Assembly: GCF_001949145.1 (NCBI RefSeq) | Contig: NW_019091360.1 | Coordinates: 2,726,864-2,790,863 of the forward strand | Length of the DNA stretch: 64,000 nucleotides | Direction of reading: 5' to 3' | Source of the DNA: Acanthaster planci | Lineage: Eukaryota > Echinodermata > Asteroidea > Valvatida > Acanthasteridae | Shown here: positions 48,642-60,766 of the stretch, piece by piece | Layout: the number at the start of each line of letters is the position of its first letter | Position numbering within the stretch: position 1 is the first letter of the stretch | Translations under genes and position numbers: made by a program | Notes under the pieces: generated by a model | The model's input: only the letters and a program-made list of their open reading frames with translations | What the model was told of the DNA's origin: nothing | Database searches by the model: none

Positions 48642-49514
48642 GTTCACAGGAAGGTACTGCTGGAAATATTCAAATCAATGTCCCAATTTCTCATTTCGGT
48701 TTCTTTTAAAGCCGGATTGAGTCAGGTGTAACCAACATCTACTGTCCTCTTAAGCAATGAATAGTTTTGTACAGTCTGTGAGCACACCTGTTTGTAATAA
48801 AAACAGCTCAAACAAACACTGGAGTACAGTTTCATCATTGAGTTTGGGTTTCTATGAACCTAACTATATTCATTATCAGACAGAATATGGAACTTATGTT
48901 GAATATCAAACCTATTTGATAGGTAATAGTCAATTTTTACCCACATGTGTAAAACCTCATCTATGGCATTACTGGTATTGCCGAGTTTGGAAATTCTGGT
49001 TTTTCTCCAGTCCCATAATTGCAATTTGTGACATGTACTCGTATGTTCAAAACCATCCATGAATATAGCTGTAGCAGATTGGAACCATTTGAAAAATGCC
49101 ACTTGTAGGGAAAGTTAAACCAAAAGGAGGGAAAGACTAAACCAAAATGAGACAAGGTTCAAGATGATTATTCATAAAATGCCTCGTTACACTCCACGTA
49201 CAGCAAACTTGAGGGATGAAAAGCATTCTAAGTGTTCTTGCACCTGGGAAAAGGGCTTCCATTTTCCTCCAAAATTTCCATCGTTGGGTGTTGGAAGTAC
49301 ACAGTGACTGTACATCCTGATAATTGAAAGATGGACTTCAAGCATCCTGTGAAGCAGTGACAAGTTGACTGCACAAATACTTGTAGAAGACCTCCACTCC
49401 TGTTCATTCTGAGAAGACATTAATAAGACACAATCCAAGTTCTGCTTTCCAGTTTCCAATGTCGCAATAAACAGCCCGTCTCGCAAGCAACATGGCAGCT
49501 CTGCATGGTTGATC

Positions 49515-52500
49515 TCATATGCCAAACCAAGTCGGTAAGCCCCCTCGCTTCTTTAGCAAATCCTCCCTGGCTTTCTGTTTGGCTTTGGCCTCCTCAATCA
49601 GTTCTTCATCTGTCGTTTGCTCATCAGTTTTCACAAAAAGGTTCTCCGGGAACTGGAAGGTTTGGCCCTTTGCCTGTAAGAACAGAGAAAACAAAGTTAC
49701 TTTACCATGTCATTGACATGAAGAGTTTCAAGAACAATGCTTTGTGAAATCAGTTATGAAATCTGATTCGGTGAACTGTAAATATTAAACTGTAATAAAT
49801 ATACTGTAATATTTAAAGTCTTGCTTTTACATCGATCAAAACTTCAGGAAAGTGCTGAAACTTAAGAACCACCTGTGATTTATTCAGAAAGAAAAGCTTA
49901 CCAGGACTTGAAACTAACCAACTTGAGAATGGAGTTGTTTTTTAACTTTTCAAAAACTCTGTCCTTTTATTGTCATTCTGAAACCAGTCTGTGTCCAGAA
50001 CCATCTCCCAAACATATGAGCAGCGTATCACAGACAGTAGGTTCCTGATTAAGACTTGCATCTGGAAACTGTACAGTCCATTTGTTTCCAAATGACAGAG
50101 GGTAGTTATCATACTTGCTCTTTATATCCCAATATGCTTCCACTTACCAGTGTAACATTCGCTAATTTGAAGTCATCCTTGGGTTTGTATCTCATGTTTT
50201 TGTGGTCGCGTTTGAATGCCACGTAGACTATGTGTGTGTTCACCTTGGCAACGGGGACATTGTAGATCCTCTCCAAGTAGTTTCTGATGTCAAATTTTGT
50301 CATGCTGGAGAAAGAGAAGCCACATTGCCCAAATTTAACCCTGCAAGTTGATAAAATTCAACATAGCACCGGCACAACCAGCATAGTAAGTCAATACCAT
50401 TGCCCACTCAATACATGTACAGAGGAACGCCGCTATAACGAACAAGACGGGGTCCACGCTAAATGTTCGGTACAGCGGTCATTCGGCATAGCGAATTTAA
50501 CTGCCGAATGTTTCATTGCCATGTTGAATAGCGCCCTCTCTTGTCTAACCGAAGTGCACCCTCTTGCGATACCTTGCTTCCCTGTTTTCGTGAAGTTTTG
50601 CCGTTGCATTCAAGTTGAAGGTTTCTAGAAGTGTATCTGTCAATTATGTTTGTTTCTTATTTAAACTTGAGTAAAAAAATTGATATCAAGTTTATCCTAA
50701 AAGCTGTGAAACTACCACTCAGGATCGATCTCTGATGCATGCTGTGGCGAATCTCGGTTGATTTGTGTATCAGCGGCGCCCTCTTTAGACTATTGTTAGT
50801 GCAATGCCACCATGCGAGTACGTGCGGTTTTCTTCCGCACCCGATCATGTGGAGTCGCAAAACCAGCGTCTATTCAATACTGTTGATAGCTAGTGGCTTT
50901 CCCATCTAATCCTTGGGGAAATAAATGCCACTTGTCACTTTCCAACATAAAAAAACGCCGACTGTTTTATCCTGTTGACGTTCGGGAATTACAAACAGCA
51001 ACTGCATAGTGTTTGGTAGGTTCTGTACACAAATTATTGGGAGCCAAGGACGATGTTCGGTACAGCCGAATGTTCGGTATAGCGGTGTTCGGTATAGCGA
51101 CATTCCACTGCACATACAAACAGGTACACCATGGCAAAATGGAGCAGGAACCACTTGCCAACCACCAGTCAATTGTGCCTGGTACCCTGGATGCATTCTG
51201 TGCACAGTTTACCAGGGCAAATAACCTGTGTTTGATAAATCGTCGCTCGAACCTGCCCAACGACACTTTGAAAACACAAAGAAAGCACGTATACAAGAAA
51301 CACAAACTACAAGGGGAAGACAAGTGTTTCCTCCACATTCACTCACTTGACGGGGCATTCAAAAGTGACAACATTGGCTGGTCTCTCTTTGTCTGGACTC
51401 AACAGCTTCATGTAGAAATCTGTGAAGAACACCCGTCGTTGTGGATTGCCCGGGACATACGGGGGGTACCTGGCATGGGAATTGACAGAAAACACGGCCC
51501 AGATCAACTCCAACAATTGAACAGTTGAATATTCAACCTTCCACTTGACTGAATATTTGGTACCAAATTTCCATAAAAGTGGAACCAACTATGCATGTTG
51601 GTACGTTGGTATATCTGATGAAGTTTCAGGGTGGAGGTCTGTCGTCCCCTAGTTACAGTTGGAAGCTTGGTAAGCCTTGGGAGTCCAACTGGCATTTGGT
51701 TCCAATAGGTGATAAATATCACCACGTCCCTTACCACATTCTCACAGTGTTCTGTAAACGTATCTACAGGTATTCTGCAAAACCACTAAGGCCGAGTTCC
51801 GGCGGCTTGTTCTCGTATGTTCACAAACAGATCGATTTGTTGTTTGTGAGTCGGCCGCTCGAATGCTAGGAACAAACAACCGGTTATTGCTGGTAGTTAG
51901 TGGCAAGCAACATTTCAGCGTCTGTGTACATTCTTCGAGAGTTAATGTTTGGATAACTGAGTTGAATTCTTTTCCATTTCAACAGAAACATTCATTTCTG
52001 TGTTCTGAGCAAATAATGTTAATTTTTCAAAACTATCCACTGTCTCTGGCTTTGTAAGCCATCTTTGTACTTTTTGCAAACGTTCAAAAATCAAAATCTC
52101 ACGGGTTTTTCCATGTGTTCCTGTAAAACCCTAACGCTGAGGTGGTGTGTGATCCTGTTCCGAGAACAGTGTTCTTGAGTCGAGTTCCCATCGTTTGAGT
52201 GTGAAAACAAGAAACCTGTGCCAAGAACAGGCTGCCTGGAATCGACTTATTACACTGTCTGTTCCTGCATGTCCTACAGCTGACCAGACATGGCAGGAAC
52301 AGTATGCAGGTGTAGTATGAATAATCGAAATGGGCTGCTAAGATAACTTTTACAGATTTGCAGAGTTAAAAACAAATATGAAAAAACACTCTAATATGTC
52401 TAAACTACTTTCATCTCTTAATTAAACTTTAAAGGCAGGATAAAGGAGGCGGGGCAGTGATGGAATTTACATACCAATAACCACAACGCTTGTTAAGTTG

Positions 52501-52724
52501 TTACCGCGTTGAGGGCGCCGTAGCATACATCATTACTGTAATATATACATTGCAAAAATTGGAGGTTCTTGTGCAAGCAAAATGCATTTCCTTTTTTGAT
52601 TCAAGTGACAATTCATTTCACACTACTTTGCCCTTTGTAAACCTACAGCTAAAGTCTTTTAAGAGCACTAATGTCATGAATGTTGTGCACACTTATTAAA
52701 AACCAACCTTAGAAACCGTGACAT
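49515..52724 (-). CDS. MRPL23: Mitochondrial large-subunit ribosomal protein uL23m
   Basis: MRPL23 is the uL23 homologue of the mitochondrial large ribosomal subunit. Coding exons on the minus strand: 52724-52708, 51469-51347, 50304-50148, 49673-49515. The total is 456 nt, giving 151 residues (human 153). The protein starts MSRFLRYPPYVPGNPQRRVF, continues with NMTKFDIRNYLERIYNVPVA and NVTLAKGQTFQFP, and ends RGGLPTWFGI, all typical of the family. Exon 1 holds only five full codons (17 coding nt). It was found because its end completes an Arg codon before YPPY and has a GT donor (GTTGGT). The basic N-terminus could aid mitochondrial import, though no long presequence is evident. Intron 1 contains MITE D copy 2 and intron 2 a pogo-like MITE. 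Stop TGA 49517-49515. Convergent with NUP37. Confidence 0.93.
50420..51110. mobile_element. pogo/Tc1-like MITE in MRPL23 intron 2
   Basis: The ends are CAGAGGAACGCCGCTATAAC at 50420 and, on the opposite strand at 51110, CAGTGGAATGTCGCTATACC. Subterminal repeats of CCGAACA/TGTTCGGTA occur at both ends. About 691 bp, no transposase ORF. CAGT...CGCTATA-type termini are typical of pogo/Tigger-like non-autonomous elements (class knowledge). Two GCGCCCTCT motifs (50531, 50776) lie inside. Confidence 0.6.
51794..52243. mobile_element. MITE family D, copy 2, in MRPL23 intron 1
   Basis: About 450 bp, same orientation as copy 1 (47642-48102) and clearly diverged from it. Left end GAGTTCCGGCGGCTTGTTCT; right end, opposite strand, GATTCCAGGCAGCCTGTTCT. 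Confidence 0.7.
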
Positions 52725-53465
52725 TCTTTTTTCAAGTGAACTTCAGGACATCGGTGACCTCTCCGCGCGGGCTCACGACATTACAGTGGCTCGAAAAGAC
52801 CAGAGAGGGCGCTGTAATTAATTTAGGGCATCGTATCAGACGGCTGCTTTATTCACATTAATTCTGATAGAATGGTTCAATCTATGATATTAATCACAGT
52901 TTGTCACAGAACTTAAAATTAGTCTGTGTCATTTCTATGTCTAGCGAAATAATTTTGAGATTGATGTCTGAACTTCATCTTTCGTGGAGCTCTGCTGTAA
53001 AGTGATTTTTTGAAACATGAAACAGTTACAAGTAATCGGTATAATTTCATGCGTGGAAAATTTACCGGCGGTACGGTTGTACGTGTCTCGACATCTCGTT
53101 TTCAGAGTGCTTTAAAAATAATGTTTTTGTACATCAAACTAGAAATCACAACAACAAAGTATGCTTCCAAAGACAGCTGTGAACAAGTTTTGAAAAGGTT
53201 TGTGCCGTATCAGACTTGAGAAACATCGAATTTCGAATGTGACTCAGCCTCTCTCACGTTGGATCTGTGACGAGTCTCAGTGTCGTGTTACATCTTCCAG
53301 CTCACGGCGTTTGTTGATGAGTGAGGCGCGGTTTACCTTGCCTTCACACCGCGTCATGCTTCTGTCGCCGACACCCATCAACTACATGTACTGGTTCAAC
53401 TATTGAACTAGTGAAACAGTTCGTTCGCCCGGCCGGGTCCTGTCAACTAGGTTAGGTAGGTAAGT
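52725..53465. promoter_or_regulatory. MRPL23 upstream region; possible bidirectional promoter
   Basis: Sequence upstream of MRPL23, GC-richer from about 53050 to 53460. Reading to the right, a stretch ending CTAGGTTAGGTAGGTAAGT (53447-53465) offers a good donor and could be a non-coding first exon of a plus-strand gene lying beyond the window. This is inference; no coding exon of such a gene was found to the right. Confidence 0.25.
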
Positions 53466-54076
53466 TAATGCACAATGTAATGTATAAACATACCGGGGGG
53501 GGGAGTTTGGCCTGACTGCTGACTCTAGTCTATGATGTAAGTATGTTTTTGAGTGTGAAATTAATTTTTAAAGTTGGCAAATCTTCCATTCTCCTCGTTT
53601 CAATTAGAATTTTGATCTGAGGGTGCTTTTCCTTTTGGCCTCGCTACGTAGGTTCCGTCATTATGTTCATTTTCACGTTGGTCTGGATGTTGGAAAGAGT
53701 TCCATAGGCAGACATCACAAATCCCTTACACGGCTGCAGTGCTCTTTTGCCAGTGATGTATAAGCCATCGTCTTGTCCCAAGAAGTCAAATGTAGGAGGA
53801 ATAATGTTGAAGCATTATAGACAGGTTACAAAATCATTTTAGCTCAATTGCAGAATACCTTGCCACCCGTATCCCGCACGATCAACCTCCTAGCCACGTA
53901 CAGGTCAAAGTGTCACACTCTCCTCAAGGGATTTTCACCTTGTACCTATGTAACGAGTCATTCCAGGGGTCGTTTTATAGAGTGGTGGGGTATTCTGCAA
54001 TCACTCCATTCTTTTCAGATATTTTTATTTTTCAGGCATACCAGACCTGTCTCAGGCATGTCGGACATTAGTGGGT

Positions 54077-54290
54077 TGAGCCTACCCCCAGAACTGTGGG
54101 GTCTGATGTCCGCCCCCTCCCCAGAACTGTGGGGTCTGACGTCTGCCCCGCTCACATTCGTGGGAGTGGGGTGGACGTCGAACCCCACGGTTCTGGGGGT
54201 AGGTTGAGCCTACAACTAGTACAAGTACAAAACTGTGGGGTTTGTCATCCACCGCACATCTATAGCACGGCAGACGACAAACCCCACAGT
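54077..54290. repeat. Cluster of hairpins and tandem copies built on CAGAACTGTGGGGT
   Basis: A block of about 33 bp beginning CCCCAGAACTGTGGGG is repeated in tandem (54086 and 54119). It is matched in inverse by ACCCCACGGTTCTGGGGG at about 54182-54199. A second hairpin follows: AACTGTGGGGTTTGTC (54231-54246) and GACAAACCCCACAGT (54276-54290), loop about 29 nt. No ORF of note. Confidence 0.6.
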
Positions 54291-57200
54291 CATGGGGTAG
54301 GATTGTCCCAGGGTGTCAAGTGATGTCCCTCAGATAGAATTCTTTCCATTAGGCCTACATGAACTTCTCTGGAAACTCCTCTGTGATTACTGTCAGATTT
54401 ATTCATGTTTTGTTCCTGTTTGTTGACTTTTTCCATTTGTTGCATAGATATTTTATTATTCAAGCATGTTGCATTAAGTCAGCTTCAGGTATGCATGTAT
54501 TTGTATGCTTATTTTCCTTACATGCAGTTCCAGTGATTTGCAATTAGACATTTGCAAGTGTTTCAGTAATAATTTATAATTGAATGATTGCATTTTAAGA
54601 TTTCATTTCTCTCATGTAAGCTGCAGCCGTGTTTCAGTAAGCGCTCCAGACTTGTTTTACCCTATCTCAAAATTGTCATTGCTAAATTTGACTTTTCAGG
54701 ACATTTTTATCACTTTCTGATGGCAGATTTGTAACTGCAACCTTGAGGTGAACAATTTGTGATGTCAGTGTATGGATTTGCTTTTATTTTTAAAACTTTT
54801 TTTCAGGGAGACCGTCTTCTTTCCCCCTTTTTCATTTTTAGTAACGATAAAGATGGAACTTATCTTTACAAAATTTCCTGCTTGCATGACCAGGTCATAC
54901 TCAGTTTGATTTCCCTCCCCTTTTGTAAATTGTTGCCCGGTTTTTATTTCAAATGCTGGAGCACAGCCGTCTATAGGTTTAGATTTTCAATAACATTATG
55001 AATAACATCACTGACAAAGTATGAAGCAAATTGCACTAAGCAATAGAACAAGCTTTAATGTACATGTACTCTGTACGTAAATGTTCAGCACAGTCTTGAA
55101 TTTTGCACTCCATTCTGATTTTGATTTGCCTTTGAATGAAATTCATAATACTGGTAGGATTTATCAACTCTGTAAATTTGCTGCAAGAGTCAAGATTGTG
55201 CTGAATACACGTACATGTACAGTACATGTTTGTACTATACAGTTGAACTTGATGTACATGTACATTGTACCTGGTACATGTCTATGTACCAAGTGTTCCT
55301 TGTAGCATTAAACCCTAACCTTTTTACCTCAGGGCAGTTTTGGAGGATTTTGAAGGACGGGCTGAGTGGCAAAAAAGGGTGACTGATAACAGAGGATGCA
55401 TGTTGTTAAGGTTTAGGGTCAAACCCTGCGTTCTTTATGCTCTGCCATGCATAAATTCATGCCTGGATTACACGCACATGTATGTAGAATTATCCCACCT
55501 GCTCCAGGATAGCATCTCTTTCAATGTTATGGAGGAATTATGGAATTATAAAGGATGGAGGCGGACATTAAAGAAATAATGGAGGATTTTGGAGGACTGA
55601 GATTGTCTCTAAATGGGGCAAGGTCCTGCATGTACATGTAGGCGATTAGTATTTAGCCAGATTGCATGTGATCATCCAAGTTCAGAAGCACCTGTTAGAG
55701 AATAACTACTGATGACAAGAGGCCCGAGTTGTTTCCATGTACATGTACTTATGACCATACCTTTCAGCCTTTTGCAGAACCTGCAATTATTCAAAATTTA
55801 TGAAAAAGTAAAATCTAGAAGGCGCTAACTGAAGGACTAAAGATTGGTTTTGTTTTGAATCCAGTCGGGTTATCTCCAAGTGAAATAAGAAAGCTGTTTG
55901 ACTCACATTTACTGATAACAGTGTGTACACTAAGCCTGAAAATAAAACACACTTTGATAGTTTGATATATCCCGGTATTTCAAATTCTTGGAGGTATTTC
56001 AAATTCTTGGAGCGAAAAGTTCTATTTATCCACTGAATAATGGTGTGTGCATTGTTTGTTTCGATGCTATTTTTAAACTGCTCATTTGAATGGTGTGTCA
56101 CTTGTTGACAAATGTGACAAATTAACCTACCAAAAATTGTTGAGTGATTACGAATTTATAAACATGTACCCTACCGGTGCATGCCCGTTGGCACGTGCGC
56201 AGCCTTGCAGGTGACAGCATTTCGCATGTTAGTGGAGTCTTTTTCATGGAAACTAAGTTCAGTCGCAGTGGACTTTGACATGTTTCAGATGAATAGTGTA
56301 CGTTTGCTGACACATGTACATGGAGGTACATGTACATGTGTACATTGTACTTACAGTAGGCACAGTTTTTGTCTGCTTTCCTTCCATACTGTTGCAAGCA
56401 TTTTATCAACTTGTGTCATTCGTCTTTGGAAACTGCAGCTGTGACTACATGTACATACCGGTAGTCCTAGTATCTCCAACAGTAATCGGAATTGCATTTT
56501 AAAGTAAGGTTGGATCTACTGTCAACTTGCTTGGACCACTCTTAGACTGCTTGGCGTGAGTTTAGAAAAGGTACGGTTCATGTACTTCCTCACTTTAAGT
56601 CTATGGTTTTAGTCATTGGCCCATTTTCTTGACGGTACACATGTACATGTATACATATCCACATACATGTACATGTACATGTAGTTTGCAAATTGACATG
56701 TGTCTACCAGTACCATCAGGGGTACGAGTACTGTCTAAACAGTTGGCGTAGCAGGCTTGCATACTTGACCTTGCCTGTATTTTACAAAATTTCTGGCAAG
56801 GTTTGTGATTGAGTTGGACACATACATGTACGTGTACATTTGCGACAGACACTGTACTTTGTACTGGGACTTTCAGTACTGTGCCAGTTGAAGTACATGT
56901 GCATGTAGGCCTACTGGTAAGTCTTGGAAATCCCTGTTGTTCCATCTTCGCACAAAATCGTCCTCACTGGTGAACAATGGAGAGGACAAAAAATGGAGTG
57001 ACAATTTTCAAAACCATTGGCGTGTACATACACACCTCAGAAAGTTGTAAAATCACTCGTTCATGCTTCATGTCAGAGACAGCATGCACACAGGGTGGCC
57101 CATCCCTGAAGGAGATCGATGATTTTAGAAAGCTCCCTCTTTTTTTTCAAAAACCGTGTCCTACAGGCTGGTGTTTCAAGTTCAAGCAACCATATTGTGC

Positions 57201-60200
57201 TGTGATTTGAAAAACAAACTGTTAATGTTCTGGTAGCACCATGTTACATTATGCACTGCTGCACGAGACAGCCCACGGTGCATGCACTGAGGCCTGTCTC
57301 GCCAAACCTTGCCAATAATTAGCATGAAATGACATTTGAAGACAGCGGGGCTGTGTCTTCTGTCCCTTCATCATCTTGAGTGAGTGCGTGCATGCATTAA
57401 AGAGTCATGGAAAGGAGCTGTTGAATGTCATTTTAAGAAATGAAATTCAGCCATGCGTATAAAACTGTACATTATGGAACTACAAACAGGAAAGATTGCG
57501 TTGCATGGTTGGTATACATGTACGTAGAATAACCCCTAACCCCCTAGGGACCATTGAAATCCTGCATAACCTTGTTGCGTGCAGCACAGAGTCAAGGGTC
57601 TTACCCGTTATGTTTGAAAAAAAGGTTACATGTAACTGGATAACTGAAAAAGTGGCTATACTGTGCCTAGTTTGTATCTTTATAACTTGACTCTAGTCTT
57701 CCGCATGTCCAGTTAAACTTAGGGGTAAACTTGTACTAGTACCTGTAGGTAATTGCTTTTGAATTGATCTCAGAAGTACTGCTGTGTACATATACAGTAC
57801 TGTATGTACTGGTAGGTCTTTACATAACATTTTGCTGATTTCCAAATTCAATACTTGGAGCATAACAGATGCCCGCAGTTTTACAATGTACATGTATGGC
57901 TGCTCTACACATGTACATGTACATTTCAAGATCTGTTGAAATCCCCAGAGACGTGTCACTACAGTGAGATGTCAAGATTGATGTGGAGTTCTTTCGTAGC
58001 TAGGGTACAAACATTTGTACCCATTCTGACTCAGTCTGAGATTCAGTCTCTGAATGTGCATCCTACAGAGTCCAAATACAGTGTGTGTACATGTACAGTA
58101 CAAATCACCCCGGCTTTCTTGGTAATGGAATATGTAGGAACTACATGTAGGATGATAGATAACCCCCTAAAAGTCGTCTGATGCAAGGGGTTCTGTACAT
58201 ACATGCACATGTACCGGTAGGTCATGGTGCATGTATTTTAGTCTTTAAAACAGTTAATAATTCAGAAAAGCACGCATGAATGGAATTTCAGTTAGAACTC
58301 CTGCAAGGAGGGGATATGCACTGTGTGGGGACCCATTCTAACAAAGCGAGTCAGAAGTCTCAAGAGCTACCGTGACATTTTGAGTAATACGTGTACATGT
58401 ATGTCAAAGGGCCAAGTCACAAACAGTGCAGATGGGCGGGAACCCTCAACATTTTCCACCCATGTACATACATGTATGTACACATACCATTAATGTATTA
58501 TATCAGCCCTCCCCAGTATGCCAAACCGAATCATACATCAAAACGTTAAGAACTCTAATGCAAAACGAAAACAAAGTTACCAAATAAAAAAAGGGCCTGG
58601 AGACTCATTTTGAGAGATCCTCATTTACACATTTGCTCTACATGTACATGTAAATGGTGCCGGGACTGGTCTCATGGGGCATACATGCATACTGTTCTGT
58701 GGTTTTTAAATGAACATTGATCCATGCGGTCATCCATGCAGAAAGTCAATTGCCATTAAACTTCATTGCCAGTGTGCAGCGGACCATGTAACCTCTAAGC
58801 AATTACCTGAAAAGCATGCTCTAAAATTAAAGCGTGGTTGCAAAGCTCATGTAGACACACACACACACCCACATTATCAAATGTCCGTTGCTCCCAAGTG
58901 CTAATGGGTCACCACTGCTCTTCTTTAATAGTGGACCCATAGTCCCTGTCAATGAAGTTTAATGGCACCCCCCACTCCTCGTTTGCTTTTGTGCAAAGAA
59001 GTATCTGCGACATTGACATAGACATTTATACATGTAGATGCATCCAACTAAACATAAAACTGTCTTTCAAAAGCTGAATCTAGGTGCAGTTCAAAACGTG
59101 ACTCAGTAACTTTTCACTTGAAAGCAAAATCCCAAAATATTATATTTCTTAGAATATACACGATTGCCCAATTTGAAACTTTATCAGGTTTGTTCTGAGG
59201 CACTCGTTATTAGATTTTGAGAAATTTAGTTGCCTGAAAGGAAGACAGCGCAAAGAAAAGACATGACAGGCTGTAAAGAAATCAGTGCACATTGATAACA
59301 ACTCCTGTGGGCGTGAGCTGATATCCGGTGACATTTTGTGTCTAATTTTTCAGACACAAAAGGAGGTTCCAACTTCCTCAAATTATTTATAATCAGACTG
59401 AGGCAGAATATGGATTCCATCAGTAGCCCAACTTGTCTTAAGGGGCTTTATCAAGAATTCATACCGTGTGCCCGTAATTTGCAACTTCATAATCAATACA
59501 AGGTCTATATTTAGCAACCTTTCCCAAAGATTCTGCTGTGCCGGGTGTGCTCCAGCGTCTGTCTACGTGTTGGTACAGGTTTCCAAGCGGCTAGACTCTC
59601 CAACCGGGTCTTGTATTCCCCGCACGAGTTCATAATACAGTGAACTACCATTTCATATCACGTTTCTGTTGCACTGATGTCTCATGCTGTTTGTTTGATA
59701 TTAAAGCCGGTTCTGTGCAATCAGAGCCTCTGTGTACAATTGGGCATGACATTGATAGACTCCCATATCTCAAAGGATTTATGAGAAATTACGCCCTAAG
59801 TGACACATGAATCGTATTTGTTAAAAAGTAGGTCACCTGTGAAACTGAAAATTGTGTTCCATTATCAGTTTTGTGCTTTCTTACAGGAAAATGTATGTGG
59901 AAGAAGTTTGGTTGCCATGACAAATTTGTAGGGGAGGAGTATAAAAATTGAAGTTTTAAATTTAAAGGCATAAAATTTACTGGTAAAGCTCCAGCAGCAT
60001 GTCCCATGCGGACACACTATGGTACCGTATGTGTACATACAGGTACATGTACAGGTACATATAGATATGTACATGTATGTGTGTGCTTCATCCAAAGTTA
60101 TGGCATACATGTACATGTACATGTACGTGCACAAATAGATCTGGCTTGCAAATGTCTCCATTATGCACCACACAAGGGAGTTTGCAACTTCGCACACTTT

Positions 60201-60591
60201 ACATAAAAAATGTACAGTACTCCATACAGAACTTTCTGGTGTGCCCTGTATCCGGGTGTCTGTTTCAGGTTGATTTTCTTCTGTTTTGTTTTTGGTGGCA
60301 TGGTTTGCTCAGAGATTTTTAAGTGCCTGCTCATTTTCCAGGAATTGACTTGGCCATCACATGGTCAAGCAACAACAAAGCCGTTCATGTATTATATAAA
60401 TAGATCTGGTTGGTCGTTGAACCCACTGACTGTGGGGTGCTGTTGATGACAAATTTTGGGGGACTGTTGTGGTCCTTGTGAAATTGTATGGTACAGTCAT
60501 GTTTGTGTAGGTGGTTCATTGTTTGTCTTGAAAGCAAGACATGCATTATGTCCTGATACAGGTCTGTACATGCCATGTACATGTACATGTG

Positions 60592-60766
60592 CAGTCAAAC
60601 CTTGTTAATGAGAGCACTGTGAATACAGCATTCTGCTTATCACAAGGAAATTTGGTGGTCCCAGTCCTTTGTTTTTCGTTGTTTTATTTCCTGATAATAC
60701 AATGTTTCTTTTATGACAAGGTAATATGCCAAGTCTGAAGGACCTCTTATTAACGAGGTTTGACTG
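60592..60766. mobile_element. Short pogo-like MITE
   Basis: 175 bp. The left end is CAGTCAAACCTTGTTAATGA and the right end on the opposite strand is CAGTCAAACCTCGTTAATAA, an almost perfect terminal inverted repeat. CAGT(C)AAACCTCGTTAA ends are characteristic of pogo/Tigger-type elements. TA appears on the right flank but not clearly on the left. Confidence 0.75.

Noticed and set aside
59865-60197. 110-codon open frame rich in Met-Tyr and Thr-Cys runs
   Set aside because: It is the translation of ACATGTAC repeats, not a protein gene.
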